A stretch of 36,764 bases of DNA from JAYPUG01 sp038117265 (GCA_038117265.1 JAYOFO010000020.1:1-36764), one strand, 5' to 3'. Positions 15,175 to 23,836 are shown, counted from the stretch's first letter. The notes: generated by a model from the letters alone, not told the origin. A program made the numbers and translations.

Positions 15175-17040
15175 CTATTCGGCGCCCGTCGGGTCCGAAA
15201 GCTTTCCCTGTCTCAGAAGTTCGGTGAACAGGGGGCTGCTGGCAGACAGTTCGTCGAACGTTCCCTGCCCGGCGAGCCGGCCATCGTTGAGGAGGTAGAC
15301 CACATCGCAGTCCCGAATGGTGCTCAGCCGGTGGGCGATCATGATCGTGGTGACATCGGCGCGCAGGTTTCGGATCGTGTCCAGCACCTGCCGCTCGCTG
15401 ACCCCGTCCAGCGAACTCGTCGCCTCGTCGAAAATGAGAACGCTCGGGCGGTCATAAAGCGCGCGCGCGATCGCGACACGCTGCTTCTGCCCCCCGGAAA
15501 GCGCCGTTCCGCGATCTCCCAGGATTTCATCCAGACCGCCGCGCCGGCCCGCCACCAGGTCCTTGAGGTGGGCGAGCTCGAGGCACTGCTCGATCCGGCT
15601 GTCGTCGACGTCCTCGCGCGGCACGCCGAATGCGATGTTCGCGCGCAGGCTGGCGTCGAGGATCAGCGGCTCCTGCGGGACATAGCCGATCCGCCGGTGC
15701 CATTCGTGCATCGATTCAAGATCGCGGCCAACGGTCTCGATCCGGCAGCTGCCCGAACGCGGCTCGATCAGCCCCAGCAGGATGTCCACGAGCGTGCTCT
15801 TTCCGGCCCCGGAGGGTCCTGCGATCCCGTATGACTTGCCCTTCTCGATCACGAGGGAGACGCCCGAGAGGGACGCCAGCTCGGTTCCCGGATAGCTGAA
15901 CCCCACATCCGTCAACACGATCCGCTTCCATTCGCGGGCGCCCGAAAGGCCGGCATCGTCCGGTTCGCCGATGCGCTCCGGCGCGGCTTGCATTTCCTCC
16001 AGGAACGAGCGGATGCCGTTGATATGCGGTTCGACCTTCCACAGGGCGACGACCGCGTTCGAGAATCGAATCGCGGCGGGAATCACCCGCGAGGTCACGA
16101 GGAGGACCAGCGCCATCTGTGCCGCGATCTCGCCCCCGCTGTATCCCGTCAGCCAGAAGGCGAATACGACGACGATCATTCCGACCTGGCCGATCCACAT
16201 CATGAACAGTTGCGGGATCATCTGGAAAAGCCGCAGGTCGGCCATTGCCCTGCCGTAGGAGTGAAACCGGCTGATGAAGTACTCGATGAAGTACGGTTCG
16301 CGCGTGCTCAGCTTCACGTCCTTGATGCCGGCGATGACTTCGTAGGCCGATGTCTGAATCTCCGCGTCGTGACGTCGTCGTGCCGTCGACAGCCGGTTGA
16401 GCTGCTTGGCGATCAGACCGGTCGAGGCCCCACCCGCGAGGCCGATGACCAGGATCGCCACCAGACCGACCGCCGGCGAGGCGATCACCAGGAGCCCGAT
16501 TCCGAAGATGATCATCGTGCCTTGCGCGAACGTCACGATCAGTTGCTGCAACCCGTCGTTGTTCCAGGACAGCACGTCGTTGACCAGGGTGCGCACAAGG
16601 GCGTTGGTGTTCTTCCCGATGAGCGTCACGAACGGTGCGGCCACCGTGGTGCGGAACATCTCCCTGCCGAGCCGGTCCTGGCAGCGCACCCCGAACCGGC
16701 GCGACGCGTACAGCAACAGACCGTTCCCCGTGAAACTCACGGTCAACAGCAGGGTTACGGCAATGCCGAGAATGGCGATGAACCGGGACGTGTCCGGCGA
16801 CCCGAGCAGGGAATGAAGATTGCTCAGGAGCGGGTTGGACGCCACGCTGCCGGGATCGACGACGATATTGATCAAGGGCATGACGGCGCCGAGCGCGGCC
16901 ATGTCCGTCAGATTGATCAGCAGCGTCGCAAACATGAGGCCGATGGCGAGCTTTTTTTCCGTCGCGGTTTGCAGGCGCCAGACGCTCAGGCCCGTGCGCC
17001 AGAAGGAACCGCTCCGGAATCCGGTGGTTGCCTGGTTCAT
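15175..17040 (-). CDS. ABC exporter, fused permease and ATPase (MsbA/PglK-like)
   Basis: A 621-residue half-transporter: six predicted membrane helices in residues about 30-330, then an ATP-binding domain. Walker A is GPSGAGKST (408-416), the Q-loop lies in GYVPQEPLIL, the signature is LSGGQKQR (514-521), Walker B is LIFDEA (535-540), and the switch histidine follows in MIAHRLSTI. MsbA, PglK and related exporters flip lipid-linked oligosaccharides or lipid A. As the only membrane exporter in this locus, it is the best candidate to flip the glycan built by the surrounding enzymes. I start it at the ATG overlapping the upstream methyltransferase stop (ATGA) rather than at the longer reading to 17088. 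Confidence 0.92.
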   Translation of the reverse strand: MNQATTGFRSGSFWRTGLSVWRLQTATEKKLAIGLMFATLLINLTDMAALGAVMPLINIVVDPGSVASNPLLSNLHSLLGSPDTSRFIAILGIAVTLLLTVSFTGNGLLLYASRRFGVRCQDRLGREMFRTTVAAPFVTLIGKNTNALVRTLVNDVLSWNNDGLQQLIVTFAQGTMIIFGIGLLVIASPAVGLVAILVIGLAGGASTGLIAKQLNRLSTARRRHDAEIQTSAYEVIAGIKDVKLSTREPYFIEYFISRFHSYGRAMADLRLFQMIPQLFMMWIGQVGMIVVVFAFWLTGYSGGEIAAQMALVLLVTSRVIPAAIRFSNAVVALWKVEPHINGIRSFLEEMQAAPERIGEPDDAGLSGAREWKRIVLTDVGFSYPGTELASLSGVSLVIEKGKSYGIAGPSGAGKSTLVDILLGLIEPRSGSCRIETVGRDLESMHEWHRRIGYVPQEPLILDASLRANIAFGVPREDVDDSRIEQCLELAHLKDLVAGRRGGLDEILGDRGTALSGGQKQRVAIARALYDRPSVLIFDEATSSLDGVSERQVLDTIRNLRADVTTIMIAHRLSTIRDCDVVYLLNDGRLAGQGTFDELSASSPLFTELLRQGKLSDPTGAE

Positions 17041-18320
17041 GGGGTTTCCCGCCCCGCGGCATCGCCACGGGAAACCGGCTCCCGGCACACGAGCAGAACC
17101 CGGTTCGCGTCCGGTTCGGGCCGGACGATGTCGACCCGACCGAAATTCTCGCGCAGCGCGCTTTCGAACGCCTCGATGCGATACTGATCGATGCGTGCCT
17201 GCTCGAGTGGCGACGTGGCGTGCCGGGCCCCGGTGGAGGTCTTGAACTCGGTAATCAGCAACCGACCCGTCAGGGCGGCGAGTTCACGCGCGATGGCGGG
17301 CCAGTCCATGCCCTCGACGAGATAAAGATGATGGGTGAAGCCGAGTGCCAGGACGATCGGACAGCCCAGCCGTGCGCGGTCGGTCCCGGAGAGGGTGAGG
17401 AAGTCCACGACGGCCGGCTGGATTGGCAGCGAGGAGCCGCGCGTCATGCTGTAGAGCTGATCGACCGAGCCGATATCGTAGTCGACAGCCACAACCGAGT
17501 GGCCGGCGCGAACGCCGATCAGCGAGAACAGTCCCTGATTGGCCGCGAGGTCGAGCACGGCGGATGCGTCCTCGGCATCCAGCAACTCGAAGATCTTGCG
17601 CTCGCGCGAATCGCGCAGGACCTCCTGGAAGTTCAGCGACGTGTCCGCATAGGCCCGAAGATCGATGCCGTCATAGTATCCGGTCCATTTGCCGGCGTAT
17701 TTCGGTTCCGCCAGGCGGACCATCCTTGTCTTCAACGCATCGATCGCACCATCCAGCCAGGCGTCGGACCTGCGGACCCGTTCGGTCCAGATGGCGCGGA
17801 CGAGACGCAGAGCGGAGCCCGCAAGCAGGAGCGGCGCGTAACGCGATCGCATCAACGACGTCAGGACCCGCCCGACGCCCGGCAGCACTCCTGCATGCCG
17901 CCAGGCGGGGCGCACGAGCGCGACGAACTCCGCCGGGTCGATTGGGCCCGACCGCTGGATCATGAAGGCAAGTTCGGGATGACGCGAAACGACCAGCAGG
18001 GGCCCGATCAATTGCCGAAACACCGGCTGCAGCGGGGGCGTGGACTGACCACGCGGCTCGAGCAGGTCGAAGCCGTCGAAATGGATCTGCCCGTTCCGGT
18101 CGATGCACAGCATCTCGACGGATGCGTCGCGCATGCTGAGACCCTGTCGCAGCGCCTCGGACCATGCGGTGAGCAGGACGACAGCCGCGTCCTGGCGCAT
18201 CAGGGGGGACAGGTCGCGGGGCAGAAGCCGGCGGCACGGGGCCTGCGGGCCGGTGTCTCGCCGGAGTGCTTTGCGAACGGCGTCGCGGCGCTGATCGATG
18301 TCGATTGGGGCGTTCATCAT
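17037..18320 (-). CDS. SAM methyltransferase with eroded kinase-like N-terminal domain
   Basis: A 427-residue protein. The C-terminal Rossmann domain has motif I VLDLAANQGLFSL (residues 255-267) and an acidic end of beta-2 (VVAVDYD). The N-terminal half carries GLSMRDASVEMLCIDRNG and HFDGFDLLEPRGQSTPPLQ, followed by FRQLIGPLLVVSRHP. This corresponds to the segment that in related methyltransferases reads like KDA-S/T-P-x-N and then an acidic site; here the proline/asparagine positions are changed, so any phosphotransfer function is probably lost. It overlaps the genes on both sides as ATGA. Its neighbour upstream has the same two-part architecture with a better-preserved kinase-like domain. 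The methyl acceptor is unknown. Confidence 0.78.
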   Translation of the reverse strand: MMNAPIDIDQRRDAVRKALRRDTGPQAPCRRLLPRDLSPLMRQDAAVVLLTAWSEALRQGLSMRDASVEMLCIDRNGQIHFDGFDLLEPRGQSTPPLQPVFRQLIGPLLVVSRHPELAFMIQRSGPIDPAEFVALVRPAWRHAGVLPGVGRVLTSLMRSRYAPLLLAGSALRLVRAIWTERVRRSDAWLDGAIDALKTRMVRLAEPKYAGKWTGYYDGIDLRAYADTSLNFQEVLRDSRERKIFELLDAEDASAVLDLAANQGLFSLIGVRAGHSVVAVDYDIGSVDQLYSMTRGSSLPIQPAVVDFLTLSGTDRARLGCPIVLALGFTHHLYLVEGMDWPAIARELAALTGRLLITEFKTSTGARHATSPLEQARIDQYRIEAFESALRENFGRVDIVRPEPDANRVLLVCREPVSRGDAAGRETP

Positions 18321-19627
18321 GCGGGTCGGTCTGGGTGTGGTGCGGCCTCGGGCGGGCCGAAGTGGACGAGGCGCCAGCCGTCTGCCGTGCGCAGGACCGA
18401 GCGCGGTCGGCCGGTGCCGACGGCGTCGTCGAGCTCACGGTCGGTCAGGTTGGTGCGGAAGACGATGTCGCGTGCCGCGGAAACGGCCCGAAGGGTTTCG
18501 GCCTGCTCTTCCCGCGGGACCCGGTGCGAAATTTGTATGACCATGTCGAGGTCCGCCGGGATGCCCGGATCGGGGAGCGTCTGGATCGTCGACGTCTCGC
18601 CGCCAAACGCCGCTTTCAGGTGACCCGCCGCCTCGGACAGATGCTTGTTGGGTTCGTATGCACGGACCTCGGCGGCCCCGTCGTCCGCCGCGAATATCGC
18701 GGCGAGGCCGAGCCCGGCGTTCAGGACGGTCACCCGGCGGTTCCTGGGCGCAGTGGCGCGCGTGATGTCGTGCCACAGCAGCTCCCAGTGCTCGCTGCCC
18801 CGGATATAGAACGGGCCGATGAAGACGGTGGGGATGTCCCAAACGATGTCGCGATCTTCCTTCTCCGCGCGCTTGATCGCCTCTTCGGCGGCCGAGAGGT
18901 GGCGACCCGCCGCACATGCGAGGTCGAAGCCGACTTCTGCAGCCTGTTCGGCGAACGACCAGTGCGCCATCCGCTTGACCACGGTCGCATCGACGTCGGG
19001 CGGCCGGCGCCGCCGGTCGACAATCTTCTTGGCGAGGTACCAGAACGGTGCGGCCTTCCAGCCGCCGCCGCCGCGTGCGACGGGGGTGAAGGTGTGGAGC
19101 AACGCCCGCATCGCGGACGATTTCCGGCTGCCGCCGAAATCGATGAACGTCATCCGCCCGTCGTCGCCGACGATGATGTGCCGGCCGCGAAACTGCGAAT
19201 AGATGATCCCGCGTCGCGCGACCGCGAAGGTGGTCGTGGCCAGGGCGCGCAGCGAGGGGACCGGGGCCGCCGGGTCGACCAGGACGTCGGCAAGCAGGTG
19301 GCCGTCGACCCAGGCGAGTTCGAGGGCCTGCCAGCCTGGCCGCAGTGACCGCAGCGTGGGTTCCAGCGGCCCCGCCGCGCCGTCCAGGGCCTTCAGCAGC
19401 CCGTATTCGGCCTCCACGGACTGGCTCGGCTCGATCGCCACCGCATCTCCGCTGTACTGGATTTTGATGGCCTTGCCGCCATGCCGGATGACGCGGTGGC
19501 TGGGCGAGATGTTGACCATCTGGCCGCCGGGATAAAAGGCGTCGATGACGTCGCGCCACATTGCTTCCGTGTGCCGGCGCTGCTCGGCAAACGTCATCGG
19601 TGCGGTGCTGTTTTCCTGGAGGGCCAT
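18317..19627 (-). CDS. Kinase-like domain fused to a methyltransferase-like domain
   Basis: A 436-residue two-domain protein. Residues about 35-170 look kinase-like: GGKAIKIQY (candidate Lys55), a following glutamate in SVEAEYGLL, hinge LELAWVDGHLL, a catalytic-loop segment YSQFRGRHIIV (143-153) and metal site FIDFGGS (DFG 163-165). In the loop the expected catalytic aspartate and asparagine appear as Gln and His, so it may be a pseudokinase or an atypical phosphotransferase. After a connector resembling those before methyltransferase domains (FYIRGSEHWELLWHDIT), residues about 298-425 form a Rossmann domain with motif I VLNAGLGLAAIFA and acidic YEPN. Role and substrate are unknown; the context suggests glycan or lipid-carrier modification. 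Confidence 0.7.
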   Translation of the reverse strand: MALQENSTAPMTFAEQRRHTEAMWRDVIDAFYPGGQMVNISPSHRVIRHGGKAIKIQYSGDAVAIEPSQSVEAEYGLLKALDGAAGPLEPTLRSLRPGWQALELAWVDGHLLADVLVDPAAPVPSLRALATTTFAVARRGIIYSQFRGRHIIVGDDGRMTFIDFGGSRKSSAMRALLHTFTPVARGGGGWKAAPFWYLAKKIVDRRRRPPDVDATVVKRMAHWSFAEQAAEVGFDLACAAGRHLSAAEEAIKRAEKEDRDIVWDIPTVFIGPFYIRGSEHWELLWHDITRATAPRNRRVTVLNAGLGLAAIFAADDGAAEVRAYEPNKHLSEAAGHLKAAFGGETSTIQTLPDPGIPADLDMVIQISHRVPREEQAETLRAVSAARDIVFRTNLTDRELDDAVGTGRPRSVLRTADGWRLVHFGPPEAAPHPDRPA

Positions 19628-19628
19628 A

Positions 19629-19662
19629 CGCTTCGCTATGCCGCTTCGCTATGCCGCTTCGC
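19629..19662. repeat. Tandem repeat, 13-base unit, about 2.6 copies
   Basis: On the plus strand, CGCTTCGCTATGC occurs twice in a row and is followed by a third partial copy, CGCTTCGC. It straddles the stop codon of the capsule-type gene (TAG at 19649-19651) and fills the 21-base gap to the next start. The unit is not a multiple of three, but lies mainly after the stop. It looks like slippage duplication and may alter spacing to the downstream ribosome-binding site. Confidence 0.85.
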
Positions 19663-21286
19663 GCAACATCTTGAAGGTGTGATAGCGACGATCCGGGCAG
19701 GCGAACCAGTCCCGCAATGTCGCGATCTCCCGATCGATCGCGGCCGCGTTGTTCGCCAGAAGCGCCGGCATGGAATCGTAGATTGCGTCCTGCAGGGAAT
19801 CGTCGTCGGTGACGAATTCTCCCTGCCAGCCGGGTCGGCCGAAGTAGAGACCGGCAAACACTCGGGCGCGGAATGTCGTGGCGTCGGTGTCGATGCTCTC
19901 CCACCACGATGTGGCCAGCGCGTTCAGGTACTCGGCCCGGGACTGCGCCCAGTGCACGAACCCGCACGCGTGGTACCAGCCGCGATCGGCAACGAGCACC
20001 GGCTTTCCCAGCGCGGCCGCCTCGACCGCGCCGGTGGAATGAACGGTCACCAGGCCGTCAACACTTGCCAGCAGGTCGGCGCTGCTCCATGCATCGGGCA
20101 CAAGCGCGATGTTGGGTGCCCGAGCCTCGCCCACGAGATCGGCCAACGTGACCCCGCCATACCATGCGTCACAGGGGTGCGGCTTGAGAAGCCAGCCGAC
20201 GCGGGGGTTGTTCCGGGCGGCATCGATGGTCGCCTCGAGCCAGTCGAGAAAGTCGCGGAAGTTGCGCATTCCGAAATTGTGCGGGTAGTCGAACCAGTTG
20301 GCCGCATAGACCGCGACGACCGGCATGTCGTCGCGCCAGCCCAGCTCTGTGCGAATCCGGTCGCGGTCGAGCGCCGTGGCAGGAGAGCCGAACGCGAACC
20401 GGGCGCCGATGTCGTTCGTCGCGCCGCTGAAACGCGCCTCGAGATTCCGGCGTCCCTGGTCTGCGAGCCGCGCTGCGACGCCGGGTGCCAGCGAATCCAG
20501 TTGCTCCCCCTCCGGGAAGTCCATCAGGTCGAACAGGTCCTGCGGTCGGGTGAGCTTGATGAAGCGGGCGCCGCCGAACATTCCGAAGATCAGCGTCGTC
20601 GCGACACCCCTGCGGACCGCGGCCCAGGCGAGCGCGCCGAAGTCGAAGTTGAGGGCGTGGCTCACGATCACATGGTCGGGCGCAACGTCCTCGACGATCC
20701 GCTCTGCGGTCTCGATCGCGATCAGCGCGTCCTCGACATGGTTTTGAAAGTCGGCTGTCCCGATGTCCACGCAAGCCTTGCGCTGCCGTTTCAGGATGCC
20801 GTCATAGACGAGCTCGGCGGGGAAGCCGTATGGCAACTGCCAGCCGAGAATGTCTTCGGGTGTGCGCAGATCGCGCACCAGTGTCGCGGCATCCTGACGT
20901 ACCTCGGTACGACCCGGGCTGTATGTTGCCCAGCGAACGGACTGCGCGATATCGAGCTGTTCCAGCGTGCGTGCGACCTCGTTCTGCCGGTGCACGCCGA
21001 TCAGTCCGACTTCCCGGTTGTGTTTGCTGCCCAGCGCGGCCCGAGCGGTCGTCAGGCGAAGCCAGTAGTTGGGGTTGTCCCACATGGCGTCGATCAGGAG
21101 CGTGCCAGACACGGGCGACGGCGTGTCGTGACGTGCGCCGATGGCGCGGAGCAGCCCTTCCACGTGGTCGCGTTTCCGGCGAATTTCGGACCGCCGGCGC
21201 CGCGCGCCTGGACGGTTCTGGCGAAGCCAGTTGTACGCGCCGGCTGCATGCCGATAGCCGAGGCGCAAATGATTCCCGGGCTGCAC
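19649..21286 (-). CDS. Capsule-type GT-B glycosyltransferase
   Basis: A 545-residue protein with the look of capsular-polysaccharide GT-B enzymes. The middle has VIVSHALNFDFGALAWAAVR and TTLIFGMFGGARFIKL. The C-terminal donor domain has WLLKPHPCDAWYGG and then LVTVHSTGAVEAAALGKPVL, the K-P-H-P and H-S-T-G-x-x-x-E-A/GKP patterns of KpsC/KpsS-like and related proteins. It is longer than a typical GT4 enzyme. Its start is a GTG 22 bases after the stop of the upstream methyltransferase, with no strong ribosome-binding site visible; a downstream start is possible. Donor unknown; a Kdo-like or nonulosonate transferase is a reasonable idea given the locus, but unproven. Confidence 0.7.
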   Translation of the reverse strand: MQPGNHLRLGYRHAAGAYNWLRQNRPGARRRRSEIRRKRDHVEGLLRAIGARHDTPSPVSGTLLIDAMWDNPNYWLRLTTARAALGSKHNREVGLIGVHRQNEVARTLEQLDIAQSVRWATYSPGRTEVRQDAATLVRDLRTPEDILGWQLPYGFPAELVYDGILKRQRKACVDIGTADFQNHVEDALIAIETAERIVEDVAPDHVIVSHALNFDFGALAWAAVRRGVATTLIFGMFGGARFIKLTRPQDLFDLMDFPEGEQLDSLAPGVAARLADQGRRNLEARFSGATNDIGARFAFGSPATALDRDRIRTELGWRDDMPVVAVYAANWFDYPHNFGMRNFRDFLDWLEATIDAARNNPRVGWLLKPHPCDAWYGGVTLADLVGEARAPNIALVPDAWSSADLLASVDGLVTVHSTGAVEAAALGKPVLVADRGWYHACGFVHWAQSRAEYLNALATSWWESIDTDATTFRARVFAGLYFGRPGWQGEFVTDDDSLQDAIYDSMPALLANNAAAIDREIATLRDWFACPDRRYHTFKMLREAA

Positions 21287-21308
21287 GGAAGTCGACGACA
21301 GGTTCGGG

Positions 21309-22085
21309 TTACCAGGCGACCGGGTCGAAGCCGGGATTGTCGGGATCGGCCTTGGTCACCCCGATAAAGTGCACGGTCTGCTGGTGGTCCAGCTTGTTGA
21401 TCTTGTCGACCGGCTCGTGAAAGAAAACACGCATACCAAGCCGCCCCAGAATGTCTACGACCTGTTGGCCGCTCACCTGGTTGCCGCGAAACCGGTCGAG
21501 GGTCGGGCAATAGGTTGCACCGAACACCAGCTTTCCGCCCGGCTTGAGCACCCGGGCGCATTCCGTCAGGCAGCGTTCGGTGTCGCTGGCATAGGCAAGC
21601 GTGTTCGCCATCGTGACGTAATCGAACGTGCCGTCGGGGAAGCTCATCTCCTCCATGTTCATCACCTGAATGGCCGGGTTGGTCGAATACAGGTCGATCG
21701 CGAAGATATTCTTCCAGGCGAACCCGTAGACCCAGGCCATGAACAGCTCGTGCACGTCGCGCGGGCCGATGATCAGTATGGTCTCGGTCTTCGTCGGGGC
21801 CCGGCGCAGCGTGGCCGCGCGATAGAGAATCTCGGCACGGCGTGTCGATGTGAACTTCTTCCCGACGGTCTGCTCGGCATTGTAGTCGTGCACATCGCGC
21901 AGATAGGTGTCGTCGGTGCTGTAATCGCCGATGATTTTGCGCTGACGGGCGCGATCGCGAATCTGCAGGACGGTGGAGACGAGATCGAAGATCACCGGCG
22001 TGCCGGCAATCCGGCGCAGGACGCCGATGCCCGACGGGATGGGTTCCGGCCGCAACACGGCTCTGGCTAGGAACTTCAACGACAT
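21309..22085 (-). CDS. SAM-dependent methyltransferase
   Basis: A 258-residue methyltransferase-like protein. After a variable N-terminus (RKIIGDYSTDDTYLRDVHDY), the Rossmann part has ILIIGPRDVHELFMA in place of a standard glycine-rich motif I, then AIDLYSTNPAI, MNMEEMSFPDGTFDYVTMAN and ECARVLKPGGKLVFG. The last two are standard Methyltransf_11 blocks. The divergent motif I (G-P-R-D) is unusual but seen in some polysaccharide-locus methyltransferases. The ATG has GAGG eight bases upstream. It is the first gene after a 103-base gap with a hairpin, so it may begin a separately controlled part of the operon. Confidence 0.75.
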   Translation of the reverse strand: MSLKFLARAVLRPEPIPSGIGVLRRIAGTPVIFDLVSTVLQIRDRARQRKIIGDYSTDDTYLRDVHDYNAEQTVGKKFTSTRRAEILYRAATLRRAPTKTETILIIGPRDVHELFMAWVYGFAWKNIFAIDLYSTNPAIQVMNMEEMSFPDGTFDYVTMANTLAYASDTERCLTECARVLKPGGKLVFGATYCPTLDRFRGNQVSGQQVVDILGRLGMRVFFHEPVDKINKLDHQQTVHFIGVTKADPDNPGFDPVAW

Positions 22086-22154
22086 GATGTGGTCCTCACT
22101 GGCGCGACGTGCCCCGTGGAGATGATCCGGTGTGTGAGCGGGCGGTTCGATGAC

Positions 22155-22176
22155 CGGTCGGGCGGATGGCCGACCG
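22155..22176 (-). other. Hairpin in the longest intergenic gap
   Basis: The plus strand reads CGGTCGG, eight bases, then CCGACCG: a perfect 7-base inverted repeat. It lies 12 bases beyond the stop of the upstream dioxygenase-like gene, inside the 103-base gap 22086-22188, the longest gap between genes in the window. No run of U follows on the minus strand, so it is not a standard intrinsic terminator. It could act as an mRNA stability or processing element, a Rho-dependent pause, or be chance in GC-rich DNA. The rest of the gap contains no clear gene. Confidence 0.45.
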
Positions 22177-22188
22177 TGAACTGCCGCC

Positions 22189-23091
22189 TCAGAACGCCGG
22201 GCCCTCCGGATTTGCTTCGCGCTTGCCGATGCCGGTTTGACGGTAGGTCTCGAACGGCGTGGGCTCGATCGAGGGATAGACGTGGAACACGATCACGTAG
22301 CGTTCGTTTCCCGGCTCCACGAAGCCGCCCTTGTGGACGCAGTTGTTGCGGAAGGCATAGATCAGCCCCGGCCCGCTTTCGGGTTGCACGACGCGGTCCG
22401 CGAACCGGCGTGCGATCTCATTTCCATAGTAGGCGGCCCGGGCTTCACGGCGTGCATTTCCCTGCAGCGGGCCGGCGGCACGCAGTGCGGCGCGCTCGCC
22501 CGCGAAGATCTCGACGCTTTCGGGCCACGGCAAACATTCCATGGAGCCGTTCTTCGCCGAAACGGGGCTGAGGCAATACATCAGGTTGATGCAGGTACCG
22601 GGTCCGCCGTCGGCGTGCCACAGTTGCGAGCCCTCCGGCTCGTCGTGGTCGCGAACCGAACGGTAGAGAACGCCGAAGAAGATCTTGAAATGGGCGCCGT
22701 AGATCGAACGCACGAGATCGCCGGCATCGCCACGCAGGATGTCCTCGATCTCTTCGAATTTCTCGAAGATGTCCCCGTTCGCATATCGCCCGTCCGCATC
22801 CCAGATCGGACCGGCCTGTTCCTCCGCGGCGATCTTCTGCAGCAGTGCCTGGGCCAGTTCCCGGGACGCCTCGGTCTGTATGTGGGTTACGCCCAGGGCG
22901 TTGAAGGTGTCGGCGGCCGCCTTGATGGCGGGATCGGCCGAGACCGCAGCCGGCGAATGGCGCCGGCATCGCTCGAGGTATGCCGTGAACGCGGGGGCCG
23001 CGTGGCGCCCGAGACGCGACTTGTGCGTGCGCAGTGCGCGCAGCCAAAGAAAGTCGGTGATCGGGCGTTTCATGCGGTCGATGAGTGTCAT
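22189..23091 (-). CDS. Phytanoyl-CoA dioxygenase-like Fe(II)/2-oxoglutarate oxygenase
   Basis: A 300-residue protein with the jelly-roll signature of PhyH-type oxygenases. QLWHADGGPGTCIN gives the H-x-D pair (His159, Asp161). FRNNCVHKGGFVEPGNERYV gives the distal histidine (His253) and the 2-oxoglutarate arginine (Arg264). The middle reads NLMYCLSPVSAKNGSMECLP, as expected. It probably hydroxylates or oxidises a sugar or lipid in the pathway; PhyH-like proteins recur in glycan loci, but their targets are mostly unknown. The start follows the formyltransferase stop by 43 bases. Substrate is unknown, and a non-catalytic role cannot be excluded, though the metal ligands are intact. Confidence 0.82.
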   Translation of the reverse strand: MTLIDRMKRPITDFLWLRALRTHKSRLGRHAAPAFTAYLERCRRHSPAAVSADPAIKAAADTFNALGVTHIQTEASRELAQALLQKIAAEEQAGPIWDADGRYANGDIFEKFEEIEDILRGDAGDLVRSIYGAHFKIFFGVLYRSVRDHDEPEGSQLWHADGGPGTCINLMYCLSPVSAKNGSMECLPWPESVEIFAGERAALRAAGPLQGNARREARAAYYGNEIARRFADRVVQPESGPGLIYAFRNNCVHKGGFVEPGNERYVIVFHVYPSIEPTPFETYRQTGIGKREANPEGPAF

Positions 23092-23134
23092 GGTGTCGGT
23101 TTCGGGGTCGTTCGCGGCCGCCGCCGCCTGGTTT

Positions 23135-23836
23135 TCACGTGTCGGACCGGGCCGGCCGGCTCGCCTCGAGGCGCGCGATCACTGTGGCGAGCTTGTCCGG
23201 GTCGATCGGCCTGAAATAGCGTCCCTCGCCCTGTTCCAGGAACATGTCCGGGGTGCGCACGCCCGTGCACAGCTCGGCGGCGGTGCGCGCCAACAGCGCA
23301 ATGCCCCGTTCGAACACCCGCACACGAACGTCCACGTAGGAATCTCCTGCCTCCACCGGCACCGTCTCCCTTTCGACGATCGGCCCTTCGTCGATGCCGT
23401 CGGTCATGACGTGGATCGTATTGGCGACGGGCTTCTCTTCGTAGAGCGCCCATTCGACGCAGCTGCTCCCGCGGAAGTCGGGCAGCCAGCCCGGGTGACA
23501 GTTGATGACCCCGATCCGGGTTGCGGAAAGCATGGCGGGTTTGAGGATGCGCGGGGTTTCCGCGTTGACCAGGAAATCGATCCCCATGTCGCGAACCAGA
23601 TCGGCCGCGTCGTCGTCATTGTGGCTGGCGACGCGAAACAACGGCACGGCCGGGTCCACCGGAACGGGTGGCAAACGGCCTTCGGTCCGTTGATGGTGAA
23701 TCTGCTTGTCCTTTTCACTGAAGGCCTTGCTGTCGAGAATGATGGCTTCCGGCGTGACACCGTGTGTCTTCAGCGCCTCGACCGCCCGGCCGGTAAACGG
23801 CGCATCGGGTGCGCTGAGCAAGGCCATCTTCAGCAT
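23135..23836 (-). CDS. Sugar N-formyltransferase (methionyl-tRNA formyltransferase-like)
   Basis: A 233-residue formyltransferase-fold enzyme. The signature INCHPGWLPDFRGSSCVEWA has catalytic Asn112 and His114, and GIDEGPIV supplies Asp149, the N-H-D triad of 10-formyltetrahydrofolate-dependent formyltransferases. It lacks the C-terminal domain of tRNA formyltransferases and sits in a glycan locus, so it most likely formylates an amino sugar (like VioF- or QdtF-type enzymes). I use the ATG at 23836: GAAGG lies seven bases upstream, and it overlaps the upstream stop by seven bases (ATGCTGA). The ATG three codons later, just after the stop, is an alternative. The long frame to 24133 only reads over the upstream gene. 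Confidence 0.88.
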   Translation of the reverse strand: MLKMALLSAPDAPFTGRAVEALKTHGVTPEAIILDSKAFSEKDKQIHHQRTEGRLPPVPVDPAVPLFRVASHNDDDAADLVRDMGIDFLVNAETPRILKPAMLSATRIGVINCHPGWLPDFRGSSCVEWALYEEKPVANTIHVMTDGIDEGPIVERETVPVEAGDSYVDVRVRVFERGIALLARTAAELCTGVRTPDMFLEQGEGRYFRPIDPDKLATVIARLEASRPARSDT

